A stretch of DNA of 64,000 nt. Source: Cyanoderma ruficeps (Eukaryota; Chordata; Aves; Passeriformes; Timaliidae). Of this stretch, positions 26,601 to 37,400 are shown in pieces. The position numbers and the translations under genes are program-made. Each line of letters starts with the position of its first letter. The stretch's first letter is position 1. The notes under the pieces were generated by a model. It saw nothing but the letters and a program-made list of their open reading frames with translations, made no database searches and was not told where the DNA came from. The stretch lies in contig VZDJ01007749.1 of assembly GCA_008694505.1 (NCBI GenBank), positions 2,508,941 to 2,572,940 of the forward strand, given 5' to 3'.

Positions 26601-29600
26601 TCCATCTGCACGCCCTGACACCACAAAATCCAGGTCTTCTGCCCCCAGTTTGTTTGTGTGCCAGGAGCTTACCTGGACTAATGTGCTGTTCCTGGATCTC
26701 AGTCCCAGGTAGGCACAGGTGAGCCCCTCAGCAGGGGGAGGATCTGTACCTCAGCAGAAGTTCTCTTCAGCAACTAAACAGGAAGGAGCTTAGAGAATTT
26801 AAACTGCATCTCTCTTCATTTAAGAGCTATAGTTACCTTCATTCTTTATAAGCAGAGTCTCTAATCATTAAAATGAATGCCACACCGAGGTTTGAAACTC
26901 ATAGTACATAACATAACCTCACCTTTTCCAAATCTTTTTCCTTGTGTTTATTTAATCTCCAGCAAGTTGTATAAAAATGGATTTGAAGATATTCACAGCC
27001 ATGCCTTCAATGGGACAAAGCTGAATCAATTGTGAGTATGCTATCTCTCCTCAGTAATTTAAACAGTAAGTAACAATTTAAATAGTCAGAGGCTCTTCCT
27101 TCAGTTTAACTGGCTGTGTCTTCTGTTTCCCAATACCCATGAGAAAACTGCATCTTTCAGTGTCATTGTGACTCAGTCGTTAATCCTGCAGTTCTCACTG
27201 CTTTTCTTGAAACAACATCCCTTAAAATAGCACAACTTTTGTGAGAAAAGCTCATAATTCTTAAGAAAAATTCATAAAGTAATGCAAAAACTTGAAACAG
27301 TAGCCCAGACTAAGGAATCTACAGTTTATGTCTGGAAACATCAATAGTTTTTAATCCCTCTCACACACTGGGGGACTAGTCTCTTGGTTTGGGTAAAATG
27401 TATCTTTGCTATGGTAGTGAAAGGACCAGCCTGGTTGTTCCTGGTTTAAGTCAGAAGAATTTGGAATTTATCAGATTTAAGTGTAGATGATCATGATGTG
27501 ATGGGAGCAGAGCAAGAAAAGGTCAAATGGGAAATACAAGCACTCCCCAGCCAGGCAGTGCAACAACCACTGCTGTGGTGGGAGAAGGATTTGAAACAGA
27601 TGTGATGAAGAAACAAAAAAAGTGATTTTAAAGACACAGATGTAAAGAGAGTTCATGTTTGGTTCCACAGAATCCTGAAGGACAACAAGAACCTCAGGCG
27701 GATACACAATGATGCCCTGAGAGGGGCCACAGGGCCAGATGTCCTGTAAGTATCCACAACTCCATGAGTGTCCTGCGGGAACTGCACTGTGCCACCAGAG
27801 CTGTGTCACCACAGCAAACACAGGCCTCGAGCCTGGAAGGAGATTTGATCTCTTACCCTCTGTGTACAAAGTGGAAATATATCAACAAGATGCCATGAAA
27901 TTACAGAGTGAAAGGAGTTTGCACCCTGGCAAACACATATCACTTCTAGTGTTGGCATTGATCTACACCTCTTAGACATTTTGGTTTTTTGCTTAATTTG
28001 TGTCAGGTCATTCTGATCCTATTCCTGTGTCTTATATTTTGACATTGTAAATTAACTTGTCCTTTGGTAGGATGGATATGTTTTGGCAATATATATTGGC
28101 TTAGAATTTGTTTATAAAAGTGAACCAGTTGATTGCATGCTGTAAGCTCATGCTGAATAAAACTTGTTATTATCATTCCTCATGATTTATTAATCAAGGA
28201 CTGACTGGAGGACTGCCCTGGCTCTAACTCCATGCAATAAAACACAGTGTGGTTCTGTAACTAGCACTCTGTGCTGCACATGCCTTTTTTGTGCTGCACA
28301 TGCCTTTTTTTGTGCCTTTTATTGATGCTTTATGGAACATGGTACTACGGGTATCACTTTCAGAATTGTGGACCTTTTTTTTTCCTTTGTTTAATGTCCG
28401 GACTCTGAAAATCCTTAGTCACTGATGGACTTCTTCACACAAAAAAACCCTCTGCAGTTACTGTAAGCCAAACTGCTTAAGTTTGCATTGGCAAGAATGG
28501 TAGATTCTTTTGGGGTTTTAATTAATAGCCATTTAATTAAAGCACCTAGAACAGCCCTTCAGAGCCAAGCAGAGAGCAAGGAGGGTGTCCTACCTGTTAG
28601 CTGGCTGGAGAGTCACTATTCTCTCCCTGTCTCTGGGGCATCCCTCACTCCATGCATGGATTTCAAATGGAAAGGTCAGGACACAGCCCCTGGAGTGGTG
28701 GGTTTCAGTTTCCCCAGGACCAGGGGAGCTCTTTGCCTGGCTGGAGCTGTTGAGCCCCAGGGATACTCTAACCCTGCTGCTCTGTAGTTTCACTGACCAT
28801 GTCTCTAAGCTGGGGATCAGGTGCTGAAGTGGCTTTGTAGATCTGAACCTTTGTGAACAAACCAGTTGCTGTTACCTACCGTCATGCGTTGGTGGTGTCG
28901 GTATAGGGATGAAAAGAAAAGAGAATTCTCTCTTTGTTTCACAGGGATATTTCTTCAACAGCACTGGAGTCCCTGCCTAGTTACGGGCTTGAGGCCATTC
29001 AGGTCTTAAATGCGACATCATCTTACTCGTTAAAGAGGCTGCCACCACTGGATAAATTCAGCAGTCTTCTGGAAGCTGTCCTAACATATCCCAGCCACTG
29101 CTGTGCTTTTCGAAATCTAAGGACAGAAAAGTAAGTCCAAATAGCACATTATTGTACTGTGGTGCTTCAGAAGCTCCAAAATGGCAATTCTGCTTTTTTC
29201 TGATTTATTCCAATTACAGGGAAGCTGTGGTCCTTTGCAAGGCCTTGCAGGAAACAGCAAATCTCTGCTAAGGCCAGGAAAATGATGTCTATTTATTTTA
29301 GAGGAGAAATTGATGCCATCCTGTGCCCTGGATCTGCCAGCAAAATCATTATTCTAAGTTTGTTTAAAGCTTATATTTTTTTTTAGTATCTCAATTAAAA
29401 GCCTACTGGCACACAGAAAACAGACTTTTATCAATAGCACATTGCCCTAATTAAAGAAAAAAAACCAAAACCTGTAGCCTTTAGCTTAATTAATACAGGT
29501 GATATGATGACATAGTAGAAAGGGCAAGCTTTCAATTATCCACCAAAATTAGGGCCTGCCACAAGCCTACAGAGAGAGGTTACACAGTTTAGTTCCAACC

Positions 29601-32600
29601 ATTTCAAGTAAGACAGTATCGTTCTCCGCACAACTGGAAACTCCTCCACGGGGAGAGGTTTGCATCCATTAACTTGAGGCAGTTAATCCAAGACAACTGG
29701 AGCTCATTTTTCAGCATTTATGTTTCAAAGAAACCAACCTCCAGTTGGCCTTAGGCAGCCAAAGCAACCCCAGATGAGTTTAGTCTGAGCCATGAAGGTG
29801 CCTCGTTTCTTGTCCATCTCAAATGAAGGCCACAGCAATGATGTGCTGAGCAGGCAGTTGTGACAGGCCTGAGCAATGTCACTCCCACACCTTTGCTTCA
29901 GGGATGTCCTGGAAAGGCAGGAGCAGATTCCAGTTCTTTAGGGTAAAATTAAGGGTTTAATCTATGCTTTCTCTGCCTACCTCATTTTATTCAGGAGTTC
30001 TTGATTCTGCAAGAACAGAACAAAGATTCTACTGTCAAGCATTTCCATTGCTAATGAACTGACTCAGTCACAGATCACATTTCTGAGTGTATTAAATTCA
30101 GGAGCAACTCTGGCAGAGAAAAAATGGTATTTATTCCAATAAAGATAATGACATTTCTGATACTGTATTATCTTTTAGGTGCTTGACTTTGCAGCATGAG
30201 CATGGTCTATAAAAACAGGTGTGCCTTAGTAAGTCACTATATTAAATGACTGTTTTCATAGTAAATTGCTGGGGAGAAAACCCCATGCAAATCAGGAAAT
30301 GACTGTTCCCCTACCAGAGGTATCAGCTATGAGGTGAGACAAAACCATTTCCATTCATACTGGCAGAGTACCTGGCTGCTACTTTCAAAGCCTCAAAACC
30401 AGAGATTTTGCCAAATGTATCATCTTTCACCTTGTACTATTCAAACTGCTTTACTTAAGCATGCAAAGTCTACCTCCGGATCCCAGACAGTTTTTTAAAT
30501 AGGGTCATGTGGGGAAGATTCACCTCAGCTGGAAGAGCATCATCCTTACACACCTTACACACCCTTACACTGCCTATTTTCACACTATTTGAAGTCTTCT
30601 CCTTCCCCCTTCCAGATGTCTGCAGGAACCTTTGTGCTGCCTTGAGGCCAGCGCTGGCTTACCTTACATCTGTGAAGATCACTTGCAGAAAAGACAAGGC
30701 TTTGGCCTAAATCCAGCCTGAAACTTAACTTTCTTCTCATCCCTCTTGCAGACAGAATTTGTTGCTTTCCATTTTTGACAACTTCTCCAAGGAGTGTGAA
30801 AGCACCATGAGGAAACCGACTAACGAAATGCTGTAAGTACCTCTCTGCATAGAGATGATGGAAGTAGCAAATACAGACCTCTTCCCCTTTCTGCTGTTCA
30901 CATGCTTTTTCACTAAGCGGGTCTTTGCCTGCTAATTCAGTCACCCCTACAAGCTGCAAAGTGGTAATTTTACTATCGTTAAACCAAGATTTGGATGTTC
31001 AAAAGGAAAGGGGAATAAAAAACCCTCATGATTTCACAAGCTTTACTCATTCCACTGTATTCTGAAAGGACTTCAAAACAACAATTAAATATTTACAGAA
31101 GTTAGTGGCCTACATGGAGACTTCCTATTCCCTGAAATAAATGCAGTTGTTGGTATGATTCAAAGAAGAGCTGCTAGTGTTAACTTTTTTTCCCCCGTAG
31201 AAAGGATAATTAGAGCTCTGCATATCAATAGTTTTCCATGGTAGAATGGAGTCCCTGAGCTGGAAGTGTGATGACCCCGTGCTAGTGGTTTACTCCATCC
31301 AAACATGTCTTTTCATATCATCACAGTTTTGCTTGACAGTGTTCAGCATGGCAATGAGAAAGGCTAATATCAAAACTGTTGTGTTGGCTGTGCTGGATGA
31401 CAGGCTCTAACCCAGATTTTAAGGCAGAAGTTTAAAGATTTGCTATTCTTCATCCCTCTGCAGCTAAATGGGAGACCTTGGGATTTCTTAGCAGCCCAGA
31501 CGTGGCGTCAAAGCATTCTAAAGTCTAGAAGAAACAAGGTTATGGTCACAAAATTCCAATGGCTAAATACAGCTGAAATGTGATTGATTCATTGGGATAA
31601 TTACTTCCTTGGACATTATCTTGTTTGCTCGTTGGTGAGGCCTCCTACACTTGCCATTTGGTTTTATCTGTGTGCTTGCTTTAGATTAGCATCTGTTACA
31701 CTCCTGCTGTGCATTAAATAGTCTGCCCAGCTATTGGCTCCTGAAGCTTTTTGCTTTGGCAAATCCCAATCCCAGCAATTCTCTGAGCAGGCAAAATAAG
31801 CTAGTGAAAGTAAGGTTATGAGCTTAATGGCTGCAGAACCACAGCAGAAATCATCTGAAAGTCCTGAGTTCTTATTAGTAAAAAAATGTAAAAAATAAAA
31901 AATAAATCCAGCTAGCACATAGCAGCACATCCGCATGGCCTCTCAGAAAATCACAATCATTTTTATAAGTAAATAGAGTCAAATGTATTCCCCTGCTCTT
32001 CCAGTTTGAGCCAGGCAAGTAAACACAAGACATTGGGTAGTTTTCCATATAGAGAGAGCAGAGTTAGGATAACAAGTTTGGGATGTTATTTGCCCCACAG
32101 GAATAGCTGAAAAGCAGCTCAGTTTCATTTCCCAGTTAAGACCCTGCTCCAGAAATATCACTTAATGGACATGCTTCAGTAGATGTGGAAGCTTAAGCAT
32201 GTATTTAAATTATCCTAAAGCTACCAGTTTTCTCAAGGGTTGTTCTCAATAGAGATATTTTCCAGGTCTCACACTGCAGACTGAGTGTTTGCCCACCAAA
32301 CAATCACAGTCAGGATGATTGGGAAGTTGGGAAATAGGCACCTGTTATGGCAGGGAAGTGCCAGAAAAGAAAGTGTTTTCTTTTAAAATATTTCTTCTTT
32401 AGTAGGCTTATCACCACGCTCTTGATGACCTAGAGATTTTAGAAGTCTATCTTAAAAACCTACAACATTTTTTATTAGGCATTGGATGCAGCCTATATTA
32501 AATAAATTCATAGCTATCAGTGTGATTTAGTTAACCATGCACTCTTTGCCCTGCAATACTGCAAACAGCAAATTCCTCAGCACCTCCCAAGCCATATATA

Positions 32601-34331
32601 GTCTCAGGAATTCTTTTGCTAAGTGCCTTTCCTAAGGGGAGCAAAGGTGCACAGTTAAAATCCATAGGTTATTTTGGTATGGCTTCTACAACTGCCATAC
32701 AAAATAACAACTGCCAGCGAAACCTCTGTGTATCAAAGCTGTAATCCATCAGCGCAAGTGTTACCATATGTTGGACTGCGGCCAACCAGCAGCACGAGAA
32801 GGATGGCTCCTTCACAAAGCAGTGAAAGTGAAGTACTTACAAATAAGCGAGTTGTATAAGAGAGCATTTCTGTGGATGGGACTGTGACCGCTGCTGCTCT
32901 CCAAGGCTGCTTCCCAAACACAAAGCATCCTTACAAGGCTTCGTTATTTGTAAACACCCCGTAGAAACACATGGAGGAAGTCATTGTTTTAAAACAACTG
33001 TTATCTGTTGTCTTTTGCAAAAGAGAGCGAGTAGCATATAACAAATATTTCACTTCTGTTTGGGGGGTTGGTTTCTTCATGGTTACAGAGATGACTCCAA
33101 CAACACATTGCTGTGGTCAGCGGAGAGGAACACGTACCCCTTTGCAACAGATGATGAAAGTTCTCCCTACAGCTACTCAACCATTTTTGATGACAGCGAA
33201 ATGGCCGGCTTTGACTTTGAGTATGACTTTTGTCAGCCTAAAGTCCTCACGTGCACTCCGGAACCAGACGCCTTTAATCCCTGCGAAGATATCCTGGGAT
33301 ACAGCTTCCTGAGAGTGCTGATCTGGTTTATAAACATCCTCGCCATCGCTGGCAATTTCACCGTGCTCCTCGTCCTCCTGACCAGCCACTACAAGCTCAC
33401 CGTCCCTCGCTTCCTCATGTGCAACCTCTCCTTCGCCGACTTCTGCATGGGGCTGTACCTCCTGCTCATCGCCTCCGTGGACGCCCAGACCAGCGGCCAG
33501 TACTACAACCACGCCATCGACTGGCAGACGGGCAGCGGCTGCAGCACCGCCGGCTTCTTCACGGTGTTTGCCAGCGAGCTGTCGGTGTACACGCTGACGG
33601 TGATCACCGTGGAGCGCTGGCACACCATCACCTACGCCATGCAGCTGGACCGCAAGCTGCGGCTGCGGCACGCCGTGCCCATCATGCTCGGGGGCTGGCT
33701 CTTCTCCATCGCCATCGCCGTGCTGCCTCTCTTCGGCGTCAGCAGCTACATGAAGGTCAGCATCTGTTTGCCCATGGATATCGAAACCGGCCTGTCCCAA
33801 GCCTACATCCTGCTGATCTTGGTGCTGAATGTTGTCGCCTTCATTGTCATTTGTGCTTGCTACATCAAGATTTACATCGCTGTGCAGAACCCAGAGCTGG
33901 TAGCTGCCAATAAGGACACCAAGGTCGCCAAGAGAATGGCAATACTGATCTTCACGGATTTCACCTGCATGGCCCCCATCTCCTTTTTTGCCATATCCGC
34001 TGCCTTCAAAGTTCCTCTCATCACAGTGACCAACTCCAAGATCCTGCTGGTTTTATTTTACCCCGTCAACTCCTGCGCAAACCCCTTTCTCTACGCCATT
34101 TTCACCAAAGCATTTCGGAGGGATTTCTTTCTGCTGATGAGCAAGCTTGGTTGCTGCAAGAGCCGAGCAGAGCTCTACAGGATGAACTATTTCTCTGCTT
34201 ATAACTCCAACTGCAAGAATGGCGGCGTAGCCACAGCCCCCAGCAAAGCCTCCCAAGCGTTCTTGCTCTTGTCAGCCTTAGATAAGCCCTACCCTGCACC
34301 ACGGGACAAGACATCCCACAAGGAAAATTAA
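11399..34331 (+). CDS. LHCGR: Luteinizing hormone/choriogonadotropin receptor, complete, 11 coding exons
   Basis: Plasma-membrane GPCR of gonadal cells that binds LH and signals mainly through Gs/cAMP to drive steroidogenesis and ovulation. Coding exons: 11399-11553, 19145-19216, 21768-21842, 23502-23576, 24099-24173, 24266-24343, 26963-27031, 27671-27745, 28945-29130, 30752-30832, 33089-34331. All introns are GT-AG and the join is open for 727 residues. Residues 1 to about 23 are a leucine-rich signal peptide, followed by a Cys cluster (C25, C29, C31, C38), leucine-rich repeats across exons 2-9, the hinge HCCAFRN and FNPCED (376-381), then seven helices with ERW (489-491) and NPFLY (645-649). 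Leucines and motifs such as [13 protein letters not shown] match LHCGR rather than TSHR or FSHR, as does the GTF2A1L/STON1 neighbourhood. Human LHCGR has 699 residues; the extra length is mostly in the hinge and C tail. Potential N-glycosylation sites include NES, NGT, NAT, NFS and NNT. The start was chosen for its in-frame signal peptide. Confidence 0.97.
13399..13640. repeat. Pyrimidine-biased tract in LHCGR intron 1
   Basis: Most of this segment is runs of T and C on the + strand, with few purines, giving frames of repeated Leu, Ser and Phe. Such tracts are common in vertebrate introns. It is not a clean microsatellite and no gene is supported. Confidence 0.5.
15746..15769. repeat. GAAA-type microsatellite
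   Basis: An AGAGAGAAAGAAAGAAAGAAA-like run directly before the CR1 copy in LHCGR intron 1. Confidence 0.8.
15840..17425 (+). mobile_element. Degraded CR1 LINE (endonuclease and reverse transcriptase remnants)
   Basis: Interrupted + strand frames read like avian CR1 pol. The endonuclease motif GDFN is near 15861, followed by VIEEPRRRG and ESW blocks. Reverse-transcriptase blocks follow: GFIKGK-like near 16570, [20 protein letters not shown] (16677-16736), then [20 protein letters not shown] (17026-17085) and [13 protein letters not shown] (17116-17154). Many stops and frameshifts, and an internal deletion around 16440-16500, show it is long dead. It sits inside LHCGR intron 1 in the sense orientation. 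CR1 is the dominant LINE of birds and turtles, which supports an avian source. Confidence 0.9.
17428..17560 (-). mobile_element. CR1 3'-end fragment in opposite orientation
   Basis: The run CATAGAATCATAGAATGG followed by TTTGGGTTGAAAAGGACC is the reverse complement of the CR1 3' terminus with its short ATTCTATG repeats. It therefore marks a separate - strand CR1 fragment directly abutting the + strand copy. The boundary near 17,560 is approximate because the fragment decays into unrecognised sequence. Confidence 0.75.
18160..18173. repeat. Short AT microsatellite
   Basis: An ATATATATA run in LHCGR intron 1. It is short and unremarkable. Confidence 0.6.
19145..19216 (+). CDS. LHCGR: LHCGR exon 2 (leucine-rich repeat)
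   Basis: 72 bases with a long pyrimidine tract and TTTTTTCAG before it and GTAAGT after it. It encodes [15 protein letters not shown], the first LRR module, closely matching the mammalian LHCGR motif [11 protein letters not shown]. Confidence 0.95.
21768..21842 (+). CDS. LHCGR: LHCGR exon 3 (leucine-rich repeat)
   Basis: 75 bases between acceptor ATTGTAG and donor GTGAGC. It encodes an LRR with [16 protein letters not shown], the hormone-contacting beta-strand pattern of the family. Confidence 0.95.
23502..23576 (+). CDS. LHCGR: LHCGR exon 4 (leucine-rich repeat)
   Basis: 75 bases between acceptor CATTGCAG and donor GTAAGA. It encodes [19 protein letters not shown], matching the mammalian LRR with NTKNL and INLPRLKYL. 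Confidence 0.96.
24099..24173 (+). CDS. LHCGR: LHCGR exon 5 (leucine-rich repeat)
   Basis: 75 bases between acceptor TTCTCTAG and donor GTAAGT. It encodes [18 protein letters not shown], near-identical in pattern to the mammalian [12 protein letters not shown] segment. The following intron is only 92 bp. Confidence 0.96.
24266..24343 (+). CDS. LHCGR: LHCGR exon 6 (leucine-rich repeat)
   Basis: 78 bases between acceptor TTCCAAAG and donor GTGAGT. It encodes [20 protein letters not shown] and a potential N-glycosylation site, NES. Confidence 0.96.
24447..24459. repeat. Short AT microsatellite
   Basis: An ATATATATATATG run in LHCGR intron 6. Confidence 0.65.
26963..27031 (+). CDS. LHCGR: LHCGR exon 7 (leucine-rich repeat)
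   Basis: 69 bases between acceptor ATCTCCAG and donor GTGAGT. It encodes [24 protein letters not shown] is the conserved N-glycosylation site of this LRR. Confidence 0.96.
27671..27745 (+). CDS. LHCGR: LHCGR exon 8 (leucine-rich repeat)
   Basis: 75 bases between acceptor TTCCACAG and donor GTAAGT. It encodes [20 protein letters not shown], with the RGATGP motif shared with mammalian receptors. Confidence 0.96.
28271..28310. repeat. 20-bp perfect tandem duplication
   Basis: GTGCTGCACATGCCTTTTTT occurs twice in succession (28271-28290 and 28291-28310) in LHCGR intron 8, followed by a partial third copy, TGTGCCTTTT. It looks like replication slippage. Confidence 0.9.
28945..29130 (+). CDS. LHCGR: LHCGR exon 9 (last LRRs and start of hinge)
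   Basis: 186 bases between acceptor TTTCACAG and donor GTAAGT, the same length as I recall for the human exon. It encodes [16 protein letters not shown], the glycosylation site NATSSYSLK and the hinge Cys box [10 protein letters not shown], which disulfide-bonds toward the transmembrane side in this family. Confidence 0.97.
30752..30832 (+). CDS. LHCGR: LHCGR exon 10 (hinge)
   Basis: 81 bases between acceptor CTCTTGCAG and donor GTAAGT. It encodes [16 protein letters not shown] with the NFS glycosylation site. This is the exon absent from the mature receptor in New World monkeys and deleted in a known human LH-resistance case. Here it is intact, in frame and flanked by strong splice sites. 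Confidence 0.95.
33089..34331 (+). CDS. LHCGR: LHCGR exon 11 (hinge C part, seven transmembrane helices, C tail)
   Basis: 1,243 coding bases after acceptor GGTTACAG, ending in TAA at 34329-34331. It encodes an acidic/Tyr-rich hinge segment (314-365) with the likely sulfated Tyr359 in FEYDF, then [13 protein letters not shown], seven helices, ERW at 489-491, [14 protein letters not shown] with D604 (position of the human activating mutation D578G), NPFLY at 645-649 and the palmitoylation-type GCCKS in the tail. The last roughly 40 residues diverge from mammals. Codons across the helices are strongly GC3-rich compared with the surrounding introns. Confidence 0.98.
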
Positions 34332-34422
34332 CCCGGAGTGACAAGAGATGCAGCACTTTGCAAGGCCAGTTGTGATTATTTTAGTGACTAGGGATTGTTT
34401 TAAAATATCTTGAACATTTCAT

Positions 34423-34432
34423 AATAAATAAA
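34423..34432 (+). terminator. LHCGR polyadenylation signal (overlapping AATAAA pair)
   Basis: Two overlapping AATAAA hexamers (34423-34428 and 34427-34432) lie about 92-100 bases after the stop codon. They would give a very short 3' UTR. Whether this site or a more distal one is used cannot be told from the sequence. Confidence 0.65.
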
Positions 34433-37400
34433 CATGCCAGTCAGTAATTCTTATGCAACATAACTGTTCTGACGTTCAAAGTGGTGTTTTCCCTTCTCTT
34501 CCTCTGTGATGATAGGTGTGGAAGGTGGCTGTTAGGCAAAACTTTTCTGCATGGGGAACCAGAAGAGTCCAGGAGTAGTCAAGTTGCTCGTGAAGCTAAC
34601 ACCTACTGCAGTGATTGCAGCCTAGCTTGTTTTTCTCCCTATCTCCTTCCCTGAAGTTTTTAAAGCCTGTTTGCTACTTTTCATGGCTTCTTTTTTCATT
34701 CCTATCAGCTGTGCTGGCATTGTTGGTTTAAAGAAAGAGGCACTAAACTAGATGCCTCCATTTCATCAACAGAAACTTCCAATTACACAGCCACCTACAC
34801 ACAGTTAAAGAAAAGCGTTCAAGCAATAAGCTGTAAAGATGTCACCAAGGAGGAAAGTTGATCTATTGAACCTTTGTCACTGACAATTTTGCAGTTTACA
34901 TTAGATCTCAGTCTGAGCTGGTGGGTAGTTTACTCAAATTATTAACCCATACACAGCCATGCAGGATCTGGAAATCACAAGAGATGCAAACCCCCCCCCT
35001 GCTGCACACAGGACTCAATTTAGGGTATCACATGTGCACACACACAGATCAGGTAAACTGTAAAGGCTCCCTCTCAGCAGCAGGAGTGCTGCTTCCTGCA
35101 CAGGCAGGCAAGGAAGTGCTGCCTGGTTTTCCTTCCTGGGGCAGTCAGGAATGATTCCCACCTGTCCACTCTCTGACATCACCAGTGCCGGCAGCATTCA
35201 GGAATGCTCCAGGGCCTCCTCAGCACACACACTCCAAGTCTATTCCCAGGTGATGAAGCAGAGTAGCAGAGTACTTACCTTTTCATGACAGTGTTTTCTC
35301 ATTAAAATCTCTCTTTTCTTTCACCACGCATTGCCTGATGCTAAGTGATCATGCTAAATACCTGGTCCAGATTTGTGACTGCACTGCTAATTTAAGTGCA
35401 AAGTCTGATACATAAGAGAACGGTACTATTGCAATCACTTTAAACCTTTTACATTCTCCTGTTCAGCTGAGTCCTTTGCTTTCATGTCTATGACAGCAAC
35501 TGAGTTCCAAAGCACACCTCTTGTTGCCAAAACACTGCACCACAAGCTAAATGTGCTTCACATAAATGAAAGCAATTCTTTTTTCACTAGTGACTGGTCT
35601 ATCATTAGTACATAATTGTGATAATTAGAAATAACATCTCTGACCCACTCTTACCTTCAGCATAATGCCATGATTTCAATCAGTACAAAAGCTCTGGATG
35701 TAAGCACAGCTGTGTTCACGAGCCGTTCCCACAGGTGGGGAATAAAGCAGGATTGAGAACAGAGGAGGATCTTAAAACTCTGTGGTTTAGCAATCAACAG
35801 AAATTCCATGTGATGCCCCTCTTTACACAAACCAGTTCCTGAGCTTAGCCAACAATCAAATAGGACTATGATAGGATATTTAACTATAATACAAAGGTAC
35901 TGGTCTAAAAACATAGCTACTGGGCCTACAACTTCTGTCACCTGGAGATCAAACTGATTTTTGAGACTCATTTCTTGTGACATCACATGAAGGAGTCCTG
36001 CACATGATTTAGGACATGACAGCACATCATCTTAAGTGACAACATAATGATTTACTTGCATTATGTTTCAACAGGACAAGAGCTTGCCAGCACACCCTCC
36101 CCACCACATAACATGGTCAGGAAACTACAGGCAAGGGAGACGAGTTAGAATTAAACAACTGATAGCATCTGCCCTACAGAGCTACAGAGGTAACAGCCAA
36201 GCAGAAACAGTCTCTGTGGGCATTTTTCGTTTTGTACCTGCTGTAAGAGTGAAATCCACCATTTACAAAATTGCTGTTAAAAAAAAAAAACAAAAAACCC
36301 TGACAAAACATCAAATGTAATTTATACTTAAAATTTGTCTTCACACAAAAGGAAGCCAATAAGTAAAACTTAAAAAGAGATTCAGATTCATGCCAGAGCT
36401 TCTCACATGTTACATTTGTTATTCTAGCTCATTATTTTGACTTTACCTTCTTTTTGGTGTAGTTTTGGGCAGCTATTGACTGAAGTATCTTTGAAGGCCT
36501 CAACTGATCATCCTGTCCCATCTGCAGAGATATGTTTGCTAAACTGTAAGAAGCGGCAATCAAAAACATTAATTAATAAACTATTCCAATCAAAAGCATT
36601 TACTACTGCTCAAGTCACAGGCTAGAGCTTACATTTTAATCAGACTTTTTTTTTAGTATAAGAATTCCTGACGTCAGGTGTATTTAGTTGCAAACATCTT
36701 GTTCAAAGCTGTAATTCTTTACCAATATTATCTTTAAAATTAGCTAAAAACTAAGTGCTCTTTCGCCACATTATTTAATAGTGACCAGGAAAAACAGGCT
36801 AAATTCAGAAGCACCATTCACAGCCTTTCTGGTGCTTAGTGAATGGTGCACATCCAGTCCTGTCCCATGGATTCCTGTGCCACACTACCTCTGCTTCCAG
36901 TGTTTTCTGACTTTGGAAACAGTCCCACAGTTCATAATGTGCACATTTACAGAGCATGAGCACCTCAGAGCCTGTGAGAGAGTGCTGAAACCTAAAAGCA
37001 TCTATCATGTGGTAAAGGTTGCATTTCTTGTGCATTTATAGGTCTGAAGTGTAGCATTAGTGCAGCTACAAGTCATCTAAATGGGGGAAAAGAAATCATA
37101 CACTGGAATATTTTAACTGCCTCTGAATACACAATTCTTCACATTCCAGCAGCAGCATCTATAAAAGACAAAAGAAATACCACACTTGGTTCAAGTTCTC
37201 TAGTTCAGTGTCCTTTGATACTGGAGAGTAGCAGATGCATCAAAAAAAGCATGCAATAAACTCAGTAACTGTTAAAAGACTACTTCCTGCCTCATGGGAT
37301 TAGCACCATTATGAACAAGGGCTGGGGTTTTTCCCCTCATTTCTTCCATACATTCATTCTCTCTCGCTTTCACATTTGTTTTCTTTCCCTTCTCCCAGTC

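Larger units (their letters stand above)
19217..33088 (+). other. LHCGR introns 2-10, no additional genes seen
   Basis: Intron spans are 19217-21767, 21843-23501, 23577-24098, 24174-24265, 24344-26962, 27032-27670, 27746-28944, 29131-30751 and 30833-33088. Apart from the mapped exons and small tandem repeats (an AT microsatellite near 24447, a 20-bp duplication at 28271) I see only unremarkable AT-rich sequence. Frames in these introns lack family motifs. Confidence 0.8.

Noticed and set aside
33060..33088. Extending the LHCGR last exon upstream of 33089
   Set aside because: The frame is open, but the segment holds the acceptor GGTTACAG, and the phase from exon 10 fits only a join at 33089.
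33177..33800. 207-codon open frame on the - strand
   Set aside because: It is antisense to the GC3-rich LHCGR transmembrane exon; high GC at third positions removes stops on the opposite strand. Its low-complexity Gly/Glu/His composition has no domain.
11399..34331. Identity as TSHR or FSHR
   Set aside because: Helix and LRR motifs match LHCGR better, the TSHR long tail and hinge insert are missing, and the neighbours are GTF2A1L and STON1.
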